A stretch of DNA of 43,603 bases, taken from Leptolyngbyaceae cyanobacterium M33_DOE_097 (lineage in GTDB: Bacteria > Cyanobacteriota > Cyanobacteriia > Leptolyngbyales > Leptolyngbyaceae). Location of the stretch: positions 1 through 43,603 of the forward strand of contig DVDV01000005.1 of NCBI GenBank assembly GCA_015296075.1, given 5' to 3'. Of this stretch, positions 9,744 through 19,122 are shown one piece after another. The position numbers and the translations under genes are program-made. The notes under the pieces were generated by a model. The model did no database searches. It was given only the letters and a program-made list of their open reading frames with translations, and was not told where the DNA came from. Every line of letters begins with the position of its first letter. Within the stretch, counting starts at the first letter, position 1.

Positions 9744-11888
9744 TTAATTGATTCTGACTCGGAAGCGAACCAAACCAAAGTTGCTACCTGCGGTGTTGGG
9801 TACTGTCCCCACTCCATAGATAATCGCACCATTTGAATTATTTTGCGATGAGCAAGAATTACCTACTGGAAGGGGTGCCAGCGGCGAAAACTCAGTGCCA
9901 CCGGGCACAGCGGCGTTATTGGCCTGTTGAATCTGACCACTACCAGCCACCAGCGTTGTACCCTCTGGAACCAGGTCGCAGATGTTTACATTTGTGACTG
10001 GAGCGTTCCCCTCAGACAAGAAATACACTGTGTAAGTAATTTCGTCGCCTGAAGCCACCTGGACAGTGGGTGGTTCAATGTTGATCTGGCCTACTGGCGG
10101 AAACTGGTTCCAACCGGCAGAGTCATCATTGGCGGAGTTGGGGTCGTTGATGAACTGGTTAAACGGCACACCACCTAGCGGACTACCCCCACGAGTAATG
10201 TTGGTAATGCGCTTAACCAGTTGCAGACTTGCGTCAAGCGGAATCCGCGTGATTTTCGTGACAGTCTGCGGTACAGGTGCTCCCGTACCTGCCTGCGCCC
10301 GCACTTCACGATCCATAAAGGAGGTGCCGCTAATCACCGTTGTATCAGGCCCAGTGGCGTTGGGTCCGGGCGTAACACACAAGGTAAACGCCACAGTCTG
10401 GTTCGGCTGCAAAATCCCTGTATCAACTACACCATCACCATCGGTATCTGTTGCCGCGGGTTCATTTGCATCTAGTGAGCCATTGCCGTTTGGGTCGGTA
10501 AAAATTTGCACTGTGTAATTAGGGTCGGTTCCTTGTAGTGCCAAGTTAATGATATCGGTGGTGAAAAAGAGGTTGGTCACTGTGAATGGGTGGCAGACCT
10601 GAGCGCCAATTGTGGTCTGACGCTCTGTATCTGGAGTGATAACAAAGTTGCCCGCCCGTTGAGGTTGGACATCAAACAGCGGTAACTCCGGTCCAGTCTC
10701 ATTAATTCCGGTATTCGCTTCAAAAATGGTTTGGTTGTTACCTCTCAAAGTGATGTTGATTGTCCATATCCCGGCATCAGCAATAGCGTTCAAACCTGAG
10801 ATTGAGTCTCCACCTGTGTTAAGTGTGGCTCCTGCCCCGCCATTCCACAACGTACCTTGGGAAATTGTGCCAACCCGTGTGCCAATCCCTCCTGGAGGGC
10901 TAACATATTGCACCGACTGGTTAGCAGGGCCATCTAAGTCGAAGTTACGCAGAAAAAGATCAGAGGTGCCAGGTCCAGTCAAGAAATAAAGCGGGAAAGT
11001 AAGGGTTCGACCATTTCCCGGCGCACCGGGCGCAAACTCTAGCGAACCGCGAAATTGACCGAGCAGGAGGTCGGCAGCGCCTCCTGCGACTTGAATTACA
11101 AAACTGTTTTGGTCATCATTTCGTACAGACAGTGTCCCCCCATTAATGAATAGATCGCCTGTCTCACTCGTGACAACGTAGACACCAGGAGTTGTAATGG
11201 CAGGAAACACAATGTTTGTGCCATTAGGTGAAGCCGCATCTATAGTAAAGGTTGCGAGAACCGCCCCATCTGTACCGTTTGTACCAAAGGTTCGTAGGGT
11301 AAACCGGGTTGGGTCACAGTTTTGAGTATTACCAGGCAATGTACACGTAACTGTACCCGGGTCACCAGCATTGACTTGGTCGAGAGCACCGTTACTCTCA
11401 GCGTCTAACACAGTAATCGTCACTGCGCCAGAAACGGCTAAATCTTGAGGGGTAACACTAATGAAAGAACGGTGAAGGCGTTCATTAGGTGGGTTACTTG
11501 TATCAGTTCCAGTGCCTACGTTTGGCGTTGTGCAATTCGCACCCCCTGTTGGTCCGGCTGTGGTGTACCAGTCACCAATGTTGGCACAGCTTGCAGGGCC
11601 GTTTGTTTGAAAAAAGAGATCTGTCTGTTGCGGCAGAACTGATTGAGCGTTGGCAATGGAGGCAGTTAGGCAAGATGCCCCGATCGCCACAGTTCCTGCC
11701 AAAATTGATGAACACACGCGCCAGGGCGTGAGCCATGCGTTTGGTTGCTCGGATGCCACGGGCGCATCGGATGTCCAGGTTTGGGAGGCGGGTTCTGGTA
11801 ACAGCGGTGGCTGCTCGACGCGATCGCACTTCCCTGATGGTGTTCTCTTCACGATTCTCACTCTCACACTCCCAACCCTACCGTTCAA
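9744..11888 (-). CDS. secreted DUF11-type surface protein with shared C-terminal module
   Basis: A 714-residue exported protein. An 80-residue N-terminal stretch ends in a hydrophobic segment and cleavage-like site (LTASIANAQ). The body is rich in Gly, Asn, Thr and beta strand. Recognisable parts are PTVQVASGDEITYTVYFL and NVNICDLVPEGTTL (DUF11-like) and an Asp-rich stretch with NGNGSLDANEPAATDTDGDG, resembling a calcium-binding EF-like or thrombospondin type 3 loop. Residues 555-714 match the C-terminal module of the downstream gene and end FGLVRFRVRIN. The frame opens with a TTG overlapping the upstream stop by 11 bases. GTG codons at residues 8, 10 and 13 are alternatives, one with a GGGAG motif upstream, so the start is uncertain. 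It sits in the same transcription unit as the OmpA and barrel genes. Confidence 0.7.
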   Translation of the reverse strand: MNGRVGSVRVRIVKRTPSGKCDRVEQPPLLPEPASQTWTSDAPVASEQPNAWLTPWRVCSSILAGTVAIGASCLTASIANAQSVLPQQTDLFFQTNGPASCANIGDWYTTAGPTGGANCTTPNVGTGTDTSNPPNERLHRSFISVTPQDLAVSGAVTITVLDAESNGALDQVNAGDPGTVTCTLPGNTQNCDPTRFTLRTFGTNGTDGAVLATFTIDAASPNGTNIVFPAITTPGVYVVTSETGDLFINGGTLSVRNDDQNSFVIQVAGGAADLLLGQFRGSLEFAPGAPGNGRTLTFPLYFLTGPGTSDLFLRNFDLDGPANQSVQYVSPPGGIGTRVGTISQGTLWNGGAGATLNTGGDSISGLNAIADAGIWTINITLRGNNQTIFEANTGINETGPELPLFDVQPQRAGNFVITPDTERQTTIGAQVCHPFTVTNLFFTTDIINLALQGTDPNYTVQIFTDPNGNGSLDANEPAATDTDGDGVVDTGILQPNQTVAFTLCVTPGPNATGPDTTVISGTSFMDREVRAQAGTGAPVPQTVTKITRIPLDASLQLVKRITNITRGGSPLGGVPFNQFINDPNSANDDSAGWNQFPPVGQINIEPPTVQVASGDEITYTVYFLSEGNAPVTNVNICDLVPEGTTLVAGSGQIQQANNAAVPGGTEFSPLAPLPVGNSCSSQNNSNGAIIYGVGTVPNTAGSNFGLVRFRVRIN

Positions 11889-14124
11889 TTTGCAGATCTT
11901 CTTCTTGCACGATCAGCTCTAAGCCACGTGCATCGCGGAAAATGAACTCAACCCGGCGATCGCGGGCGTAATCAACGCGCGATGAGCCTTGCGAGACTCG
12001 TTGCGTTTCACCCTGCGATCGAATCGTCATCCGTTCGGGGGCAATGCCTTTACGAATTAAGTAGTTACGGGCTGATAAGGCTCGTCGTTGCCCAAGCGCC
12101 TTGTTATAAGCATCACTGGCGCGAGGATCGGTGTGCCCTTCAATGTCTACGACCAGCGCCGGATTTTCTAGCATGACCGCAGCGACCCGATCTAGCACCT
12201 TGGCCGTCGCAGGACTGATATTGGACTGATCGAGGGCAAAGTGAATCCGAGTTGGCACCTGAATCGTGATCGGCTCCTCTGGCACTGGCACTTCGGGTGG
12301 TGCGGGTGGCACATAGGCCGTCACGCACTGAGGAATCGAAGACGCAGACTGATCGGTCGGGGCCACAGCCGCTTGGTCGAGACTTTGAATCATAGCCGGG
12401 GCGGCTGGCTCAGACGTTCCATCGGTGGGATGGGTTGCGATCGCGCTGATCCGATCGCCCACCTGCAAATTCGCCACAGTTGCCTTAAATTTGCCATCTT
12501 CGCCAACAGTAGTAGTCGCTAATGGCTCTGCTAAGGCCGCGTAGCCAAACCGATCCAGTCCGCTGGCCCGATAAATCTCAATCTCCGAACCCGGATCAGC
12601 CGTGCCAAAGACTTCCACCGCCGTTGCCTGTTTTGGAGCCGCCAATAAGGGAGTATCTGCCGCCGAACCGACCTGAGTACCCAGGGCGTAAAACGTCTTG
12701 GAAACAAACTGCGGTGCATTCACAGCCGCATTGCCTGTGTCTTCGCGTCGATTTTGTGAATCACGCTGCGGGTTTGGCCCATCCGCTCGTTGATAGTCTT
12801 GAACGCCTGCCTGGTTTAACTGCACCAGGTCGATACTAAGTCCTTCCAGGTTGGTGAACTGGTTATTTTGAATCCGGTTGCCCACACTACGGGGGAAAGC
12901 CGTTACCACAACACCCGGCCCCGCCTGCACACGAATCTGGTTGCCTGTGACAACGTGGCGATCGCCCATCAGGTAAACCCCAGCCCGTCGCAACCGCCGA
13001 CTGTTATACACAATCTGGTTGTTCTCAACGGCGATCGATCCCTTTGGCTTAAACAAATAAACGCCACTGCCATCGTTACCGCAAACCAGGTTGCCAGCAA
13101 TCCTTGCCTGGTCAATATTGCCCTCCAGGCGAATCGCGTCGGGCATACCAGCGACACCGTTACCCGTAATCACATTTTCAGTCACCGACAGGTTACTCGC
13201 ATCTACCGCCGTAATAATCGCGCTGCCATCGTGGTTGGCGATCCAGTTGCGGCGAATCGTTGCGCCCGTCCCGTTAAACACCGAAACGCCAAAAGCCGAA
13301 CGGACAACGGGTGTCTCAGGTTGAGCGTTACCCGCCAGCGTCGGTGGAAAACCAAGCCAGTTGTCTTCAATGACGGCATTGCGGGCAGGTACATCATCGT
13401 CATAGAACGGCGCAAAGTTGGCCGGGGTTGGCTGCTTAGTGATATCCGGAGGTGGCAACCGATGGGCAATAAAAATATCGGCTGGAGGTGTTGTCGCCGT
13501 AGCCCGATACAACTCACGCCAGTCTAAGTGGCGCGTTTCCCAGCCACGAAAGTCAAAGAACTCGCCGCTCGTTGGGTCGCTCAAATCACCCGTAAAGCCG
13601 TAGATGCTCAGCCCCCGCACAGTGATGTTGTCAGCGGTGATTGTGATGCCGCGTCGAACTTCAAGATTTTCGATCGGGGTGATCGCCACCACTGGGGCAG
13701 GCGTTGGCAACTCGTTAATCACCTGACTTCCAGTGGCGTAACCGGGCTGAGTCGTGCCATCTAACACGATGCCATCACGGTTGAGGGGGGGCAGTTCACC
13801 CACCACTTGAATGGTTGTCTCGCCCACTGGCAGATTGAAATCAATCCGGGGGGCTTCGGTGTCTGCCTGTTGGGTCACCTGCGATCGCTCTTCGGGGCTG
13901 AGTTGCTCCAGCGTGAGGATGCCGTTGACGACTAAAATCGCTTCTCGCAGGGTCAAGCCCTGGTCGGGCGCGATCGCTCCATCAGCATTGCTATTGACAA
14001 CGGCACGAAACGAGGGAACTGGCGTAATCTCCTGCGCGATCGCAGCCGTTTGGTTCACAAAGAAGCTGCCCACCGTCGTTAAGCTCAGGGTCGCAGCAGT
14101 CAGCATTGAAACAGGTCGTTGCAT
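11878..14124 (-). CDS. exported beta-helix protein with C-terminal OmpA domain
   Basis: A 748-residue exported protein. The signal peptide ends near residue 30 (NQTAAIAQ). Residues about 40-130 resemble the opening of CSLREA/beta-helix proteins (NSNADGAIAPDQGLTLREAI). Residues about 155-450 are a parallel beta-helix with repeated NxI/NxWIxxN rungs (VRGLSIYG, VTENVITGNG, ARIAGNLVCGNDGSG). A carboxypeptidase-like beta domain follows (about 500-600). Residues about 625-735 are an OmpA C-like peptidoglycan-binding domain (IHFALDQSNISPATAKVLD; DIEGHTDPRASDAYNKALGQRRA). The protein is therefore probably tethered to peptidoglycan. Its ATG overlaps the upstream TAA as TAATG, indicating translational coupling with the barrel gene. 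The fusion of beta-helix and OmpA domain is unusual. Confidence 0.8.
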   Translation of the reverse strand: MQRPVSMLTAATLSLTTVGSFFVNQTAAIAQEITPVPSFRAVVNSNADGAIAPDQGLTLREAILVVNGILTLEQLSPEERSQVTQQADTEAPRIDFNLPVGETTIQVVGELPPLNRDGIVLDGTTQPGYATGSQVINELPTPAPVVAITPIENLEVRRGITITADNITVRGLSIYGFTGDLSDPTSGEFFDFRGWETRHLDWRELYRATATTPPADIFIAHRLPPPDITKQPTPANFAPFYDDDVPARNAVIEDNWLGFPPTLAGNAQPETPVVRSAFGVSVFNGTGATIRRNWIANHDGSAIITAVDASNLSVTENVITGNGVAGMPDAIRLEGNIDQARIAGNLVCGNDGSGVYLFKPKGSIAVENNQIVYNSRRLRRAGVYLMGDRHVVTGNQIRVQAGPGVVVTAFPRSVGNRIQNNQFTNLEGLSIDLVQLNQAGVQDYQRADGPNPQRDSQNRREDTGNAAVNAPQFVSKTFYALGTQVGSAADTPLLAAPKQATAVEVFGTADPGSEIEIYRASGLDRFGYAALAEPLATTTVGEDGKFKATVANLQVGDRISAIATHPTDGTSEPAAPAMIQSLDQAAVAPTDQSASSIPQCVTAYVPPAPPEVPVPEEPITIQVPTRIHFALDQSNISPATAKVLDRVAAVMLENPALVVDIEGHTDPRASDAYNKALGQRRALSARNYLIRKGIAPERMTIRSQGETQRVSQGSSRVDYARDRRVEFIFRDARGLELIVQEEDLQIER

Positions 14125-17100
14125 TAGGGTTGCCCTCCTTCAACGGTCGATGTGGCAGAGGTTGCATGAGTGGGAGAAGCAACTTCGGCATGAGGTGCCA
14201 TTTCAGTTGAATGAGATACCTCCTTTGCCTCTGGAGTCAGCATGGCTTGCGGTTCCTCCGGCGAATTTGCGATCGGCTGAGGATCGGGTTTTGATTCTTG
14301 CTGTTGCGGTGGGGCGGTCGGTTGTAGCCCAAACCCAAACAGGTCACTGAGTTTCAAGCTGAGATTGACATAAAGGCCACCCCGGTTGCGATCGCCAAAG
14401 TCATCATCCTGAGCCTTACCAAAGCTGTAACCCGCTGCGAGGCGCAGATTGGGGGTGACGTAGTAACCGATTTCGGTGACAAAGCCAAATTCATCAAACC
14501 CAACAAAGGATTGACTAATCCAACGTGCCTCGATCGCCGCATCCCAGCGGTAAGCAAATCGGTAAGACGCACGCAGCTGAGTCAGCGAAATCGAGTTTTT
14601 ACCAATCAGATCATCCGCCAAGTAAGATTTGGTATCGCGCAGCGCATACTTGGCGTAAAACTCCCAGCGGTAGTTGGGGGCATACAACGCTTCGATCGCA
14701 AACAGGTGAACTTCAGACCCGGTGCCGCTAAAGGTGAGGATGTCCTCTGGCAAGGTCGAAGGATTTTGCCGAAACTCGTAGCGCAACAACGCGTTGAACT
14801 TGTCATTGTTGGGGTCACGATAAGCTAGACCGACTTTCAGGTTGATGGTGTCACCCAACCCCTCATCTTGAATGAGCTGGTTGGCAAAGTTGGCCTGTTG
14901 GTAGCGCACCAACCCCGTTAAGGCGGGAGTAATCTTCCCAGCCGCCGCAGCTGAGATCACGAGACTGTCAGAAATCTCGGAGGTGCGATATTCAACCCGG
15001 GCACTCGCTTTGAATTTGGGGTCATCAGTATATTCCAACCCAACCGCATAGCTATCGCCTTCGGTGACACCCAACGAGGCTGAGCTTTGACCCACCGCAT
15101 AGGGTTGCGCAAACTGTTGCCCCGCAGTGGTGTAGGCAAAAATATCACCAAAAATCCGCTCGTAGGCCAGGTTCAGCTTTAACCCCGGTGTCAGTCGAAT
15201 TCGGTGATTCAGACCGATCGCCCCCTGACTGGTAAAGCCACTCACCCCATTCAAAATCGAGTAGCGCCCCGTCATGGTCGTGTTTTCGTCCAACTGGTGA
15301 TCCATCAACACATCCAGGCTGGTGATCGAGTTGGAGTCAAACTGCGAAGTTGAAGAGATGAACTGCTGCGCTACCCGCAACGTCACACCGGGATAAACCG
15401 CCCAATCTAAACCCACCGTTGTGCGATCGGGATACAGCGGATCTTCATCTCCTCCCAGATTGATTTCGTTTTGGGCGCGGAAGGTGAGCTGGTTAGTAAT
15501 CGGTAGATCTAAACGGCTGACAATTTGCTGGCTGTCTTCGTCGAGCTGGTCGGTCGCGTCGTCATTGCGAGAGCGATTGACGTAATCAACACTCAAGGCG
15601 GCGGCACCTAGTTTCTGCACGACTCCCGCGCGGAAGGTGGTGACATCGTTATCTACACGCTGACCAGGCACAGGGCCAGGGTTGGGGTTAAACAAGTCCA
15701 CTGGATTTGTGTTGACCTGCGTGGCAATCCCAAAGTTTTCTTCGCGATCAAACTGAAACTGGAGTTGAGTCGTTGGCGTGACTTTCGCAACAACTTCTGC
15801 CCCGTAGCGGGTCTGCCCCGGCGTGAAGATAAACGTTGCGTTGTTGGCAAAGTTTTCATCCACGGTGCGGTAGTAAGCCCGCCCGAAGACACTATCGGTA
15901 AACAACGGCCCGAAAATCTCCGCCCGAATCGCCGTTCCCTGAATGTTGCCACGGAAGACTGAGTCATTGTTGGAGCGCGCAATTTCTGCCAGAAAGCGGC
16001 CTTTTTCGCCTAACGGCACCCAGACATCAGCACCATACAGTTCAAAGGTTTGATCACCCTGATCCTGGTTCAAATAGGTGGCACCGATCCAGCTTTCTTT
16101 GCCAAACTCCCGCGAGAAGTTGTATTGCAGACGACCTGCATAGAGGTTGCCGCCACCATCGCCTTCGTATTGGTAAGTCACGACGATACGACGAACTAAA
16201 GTCCGACCAAACAGGTCAAACTCGGTGCGCAGAACCGGACGACGGAAGAGAATTGTGCCGCGATCGTAGTCAATCTCATAATCGGCGTTGCGATAGAGTT
16301 GCTTGACTTCGACCACCGTTCCCGGACGATTGAGTTCCTCGGTTTCAATCGTTACGACTTCACTACCACCGATCAGCAACCGCCGCGATAGGAAGTAGTA
16401 ACCACTGGTGCCATTAGGGGCGACAACATCCCGTTGAAAGCCCTCTAGATTGTTGGCATAGAGGGCTGTAATTTGCAGAGGCCCAAGGTTGTAGTTCCCC
16501 TTAAAGCCATGCAACTGGCGATTAGTGGCAGTAAAGAACTGCGAAGGTGCCGTCAACTCTGCGGTGCTATAGTCGCCCCACATGAAGTAATCGGTGCCAG
16601 CGCCCGCCACAGGCGAAGTCCGCTCCATACGGAAGTAGACGCTATCAATGGATGGGGTCAAATAGTCTGTTGTGGAGCTATCACCATAGACCGGATAGAC
16701 TTGATCGCAGAATTGCGGGTCACGGAAGAGGCGGGTAGTGCCATCACAGACCTGGTTTAACGGGCGCTGATTGTTAAATGCCCCGGTCAGTAACCAGCTA
16801 CCGACCCGACCCGTGGCAAAAACAGCGGTTGAGAAGTCAACACCAAAACCATCATCTAGCAGATCAGGGTCAAGAAAATCGCGGAAACTGCTGTAGAAAT
16901 CGGTGCCGCGTTCCCCAATCCGAATGTTGATGGAGCCAGACACAATGGGCTGCCGCAAATCGGTGATGAAGTCAATTTGGGTGTAAGCCTCTAACTCGCG
17001 CACCGTATCCGCTAAGGGATAAACACCGTCACGCGTCTCAAATGGCACGGTAGGAGAAACATCAGGATTGAGTAACGGAGGCTGGGTGGGAGGTCGCTGT

Positions 17101-17954
17101 TCAGAGGATTCGTTAAAACGCTCACGAACTGGCCCCGCAGGTGGTACGCCTTCGCCTGGTTGCAGTGTTTTAGTTTCTTTTAGTTCGACGGCGGCGCGAA
17201 TTCGGACTTTTTGAGCTTGCAGCGTCGATCGCAAATCAGCTGTAAATTTGCCGTTACGCGCTACCACCTGAAAACCCGGTCGATCTTTATCTTGATCAGC
17301 ACCGATAAATTCTCCAGCGCTGGCTGTCAAAGTGACGATCGCATCTTGAGCGAGTTCTTTGCCCTCATCATCAAGGATCAGACCTTCGATTTTGAGGGTA
17401 GATCGCCCGTCAGCCGGAATCTGGGGATTGCCTGTTGGCACAAAAATGATGCGGGCAGCCAGTTCTTTGACACGCAGCTTGGTCGAGACACTCGCCCCTG
17501 TCGCCGACTCTACGGTTAAGGTGTTTTCACCCATCTTAAGTGGCAGGTTGTACCACACCTGCGTGGTGCTGCCATCGGGGTTGGTTTGAGTTTGGGTCGG
17601 CGTTGTCGGATCAATTGCCGCACCATTCACTTTCACGGTAACGGTTTCGCCTGCCCCATACTGCACGACCAGATTCGTCGTTTTCTCGCCCGTAGTCTGG
17701 GCGGTTGGAGCCAAAATTTGAATCGGACTGGCAACTTGAGCTGGTGCTTCCTCAGACTCAGGCAGCGTATCAGTTTGAGCAACAGCAGGTTGCGCCGGTT
17801 GAAGCGCCTCTGCCTTGGGTGCTTCAGTTTGGGTCTGAGCAACCGGAATGCCATCGGTTTTCGGCATCGCCTGAGCATTGGCAATCGGAGCCAAAGCGAT
17901 CGCACCGACGAGCGATGTTAGAAATGCTAAATACGTGGTAGTGCTAGTTTGCAT
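14124..17954 (-). CDS. large outer-membrane beta-barrel protein with N-terminal Ig-like domains
   Basis: About 1276 residues. The signal peptide ends near residue 28 (IALAPIANAQA). After a low-complexity linker come two Ig-like domains, the second invasin-like (DGRSTLKIEGLILDDEGKEL; VTLTASAGEF). Residues from about 300 to 1200 alternate polar and hydrophobic strands typical of a large outer-membrane barrel, with short DYEIDYDRGTILFRRPV-type linker motifs and Tyr/Phe-terminated strands. The last strand (YVNLSLKLSDLFGFG) is followed by a 70-residue Pro/Glu/Thr-rich tail, which is odd for a BAM substrate. The ATG at 17954 is chosen because it follows the upstream TAA by one base and has GAGGGG upstream. 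An in-frame ATG 13 codons earlier overlaps that gene. No TonB box or POTRA domains are seen. Transport, secretion or adhesion are all possible. Confidence 0.75.
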   Translation of the reverse strand: MQTSTTTYLAFLTSLVGAIALAPIANAQAMPKTDGIPVAQTQTEAPKAEALQPAQPAVAQTDTLPESEEAPAQVASPIQILAPTAQTTGEKTTNLVVQYGAGETVTVKVNGAAIDPTTPTQTQTNPDGSTTQVWYNLPLKMGENTLTVESATGASVSTKLRVKELAARIIFVPTGNPQIPADGRSTLKIEGLILDDEGKELAQDAIVTLTASAGEFIGADQDKDRPGFQVVARNGKFTADLRSTLQAQKVRIRAAVELKETKTLQPGEGVPPAGPVRERFNESSEQRPPTQPPLLNPDVSPTVPFETRDGVYPLADTVRELEAYTQIDFITDLRQPIVSGSINIRIGERGTDFYSSFRDFLDPDLLDDGFGVDFSTAVFATGRVGSWLLTGAFNNQRPLNQVCDGTTRLFRDPQFCDQVYPVYGDSSTTDYLTPSIDSVYFRMERTSPVAGAGTDYFMWGDYSTAELTAPSQFFTATNRQLHGFKGNYNLGPLQITALYANNLEGFQRDVVAPNGTSGYYFLSRRLLIGGSEVVTIETEELNRPGTVVEVKQLYRNADYEIDYDRGTILFRRPVLRTEFDLFGRTLVRRIVVTYQYEGDGGGNLYAGRLQYNFSREFGKESWIGATYLNQDQGDQTFELYGADVWVPLGEKGRFLAEIARSNNDSVFRGNIQGTAIRAEIFGPLFTDSVFGRAYYRTVDENFANNATFIFTPGQTRYGAEVVAKVTPTTQLQFQFDREENFGIATQVNTNPVDLFNPNPGPVPGQRVDNDVTTFRAGVVQKLGAAALSVDYVNRSRNDDATDQLDEDSQQIVSRLDLPITNQLTFRAQNEINLGGDEDPLYPDRTTVGLDWAVYPGVTLRVAQQFISSTSQFDSNSITSLDVLMDHQLDENTTMTGRYSILNGVSGFTSQGAIGLNHRIRLTPGLKLNLAYERIFGDIFAYTTAGQQFAQPYAVGQSSASLGVTEGDSYAVGLEYTDDPKFKASARVEYRTSEISDSLVISAAAAGKITPALTGLVRYQQANFANQLIQDEGLGDTINLKVGLAYRDPNNDKFNALLRYEFRQNPSTLPEDILTFSGTGSEVHLFAIEALYAPNYRWEFYAKYALRDTKSYLADDLIGKNSISLTQLRASYRFAYRWDAAIEARWISQSFVGFDEFGFVTEIGYYVTPNLRLAAGYSFGKAQDDDFGDRNRGGLYVNLSLKLSDLFGFGLQPTAPPQQQESKPDPQPIANSPEEPQAMLTPEAKEVSHSTEMAPHAEVASPTHATSATSTVEGGQP

Positions 17955-17955
17955 A

Positions 17956-18939
17956 TTATCGCCGCCCCTCTTGGAAGGTAGGTGTGACTGCAAAATTCAT
18001 CCGCGCCAGACCGCCAGGCGAGAGCTTCACCATCCGAGCGGTGCTGTTTTTCTCAATGCGGTAGAGGTTGGGCGCAAGGGTGTAACCCGGCAAGCTAGTC
18101 AGGTCGAGGGTAGCTGTGCGTGTGCCTGCAACAACGTAAGCCAGCGAGAATAAGCCCTCGGCATCTGTCGTGACACGGTTGCCATCATCAAAGAACAGAA
18201 CCGCATTTGGCACACCAGGTTCGCCTGGTTGCTGTTCCCCGTCAAAGTTCTTATCAACGAAGACTCGACCAATAATCGTGCCGCAGTCTGAGAGAATGCC
18301 GGGACGAATCGCCAGAGCGAAGCTGGCCGTGCCACTGGTGACAGTCACCCCATTCGCCGTACCAGAAGCCACAGCCAGGTTCCGACCGTTGCCTCGAACT
18401 GCATCTGGCGTGAGCAGCGCCCCATAGCTGAGCGTCACAGTCTGATTGGGTGCGAGCGATGTCGCCAGAAAGAAGGTTACGGTTCGACCATCTTCATCGG
18501 GGGGCGGGTCGAGCAGCACAGGTGTGTTACCTAGAGCAGCACGAGCCGAGTTTTCGATGTAACGAACGCCAAAGGGCAATGTATCTATGACCTGCAAGTT
18601 GGTTACAGTCGTTGTGCCCGTATTGCGGACTTGAATCCGATAAACAACGGAATCACCCGGCTCAGCCGAAGCGCGATCGCCCGTTTTGAGAATGACCAAC
18701 TCTGAAGGGCTGGGTGTTGCCCGCACAGTTGTCGGATTTGAAGTCACATTCCGACTAGCTCCAGCTCCATCTGTAAAACCAGCCGTTGCTGTATTTGTAA
18801 TCGAAATATTTTGCCCTGCAGGAACATCTTGAGCCTGACCAGCCAGAAACATTCCTCCCATTAGGAGGCTGACCAGTAGACCGACTACGCCAAACCCCAA
18901 GCGTCGTAACCAACGCCTCGACGGTATAAAAAATTGCAT
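17956..18939 (-). CDS. exported DUF11/SdrD B-like protein
   Basis: A 327-residue exported protein and the first gene of the surface block. The N terminus is a signal peptide with Arg residues followed by a hydrophobic run, ending AGQAQD (near 38). Residues about 85-210 are a DUF11 domain (SELVILKTGDRASAEPGD; VIDTLPFGVRYIENSA; GYxALLTPDAVRGNG). Residues about 220-310 are an SdrD B-like/Cna-type beta sandwich with the Ca-loop-like motif VFVDKNFDGEQQPGEPGVPN and TTDAEGLFSLAYV. Both domains are structural modules of bacterial surface proteins. A GAGAGA Shine-Dalgarno precedes the ATG. The stop is one base before the barrel gene's ATG, so the two are coupled. It may be a stalk or chaperone-like partner of the barrel; this is inference. 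Confidence 0.78.
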   Translation of the reverse strand: MQFFIPSRRWLRRLGFGVVGLLVSLLMGGMFLAGQAQDVPAGQNISITNTATAGFTDGAGASRNVTSNPTTVRATPSPSELVILKTGDRASAEPGDSVVYRIQVRNTGTTTVTNLQVIDTLPFGVRYIENSARAALGNTPVLLDPPPDEDGRTVTFFLATSLAPNQTVTLSYGALLTPDAVRGNGRNLAVASGTANGVTVTSGTASFALAIRPGILSDCGTIIGRVFVDKNFDGEQQPGEPGVPNAVLFFDDGNRVTTDAEGLFSLAYVVAGTRTATLDLTSLPGYTLAPNLYRIEKNSTARMVKLSPGGLARMNFAVTPTFQEGRR

Positions 18940-19122
18940 CGAATCTCTCTCACACCAATCACACCATCAAACAAAAATGGGCAAACACGCCCGATCACCA
19001 GAAAACACCCTGAGCAAACAGACAGAAGAATGTATTACTGTATACAAGATCACACAAAGCTATTTAACACTTCTTAGCTGTAAATATTGCGTAAATCTTG
19101 GGAGGAAAAATATATTTTTGTC

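Noticed and set aside
10066-10518. Plus-strand open frame of 150 codons antisense to the 714-residue protein
   Set aside because: Shadow of the repetitive Thr/Gly/Asn-coding strand; no recognisable domain.
12868-13527. Plus-strand open frame of 219 codons
   Set aside because: It lies antisense within the beta-helix/OmpA gene, its translation is rich in Arg, Asn, Val and Ile without any family pattern, and it has no Shine-Dalgarno.
13811-14350. Plus-strand frame of 179 codons spanning the junction of the barrel and OmpA genes
   Set aside because: Antisense shadow crossing two coupled genes; no domain and no plausible start signal.
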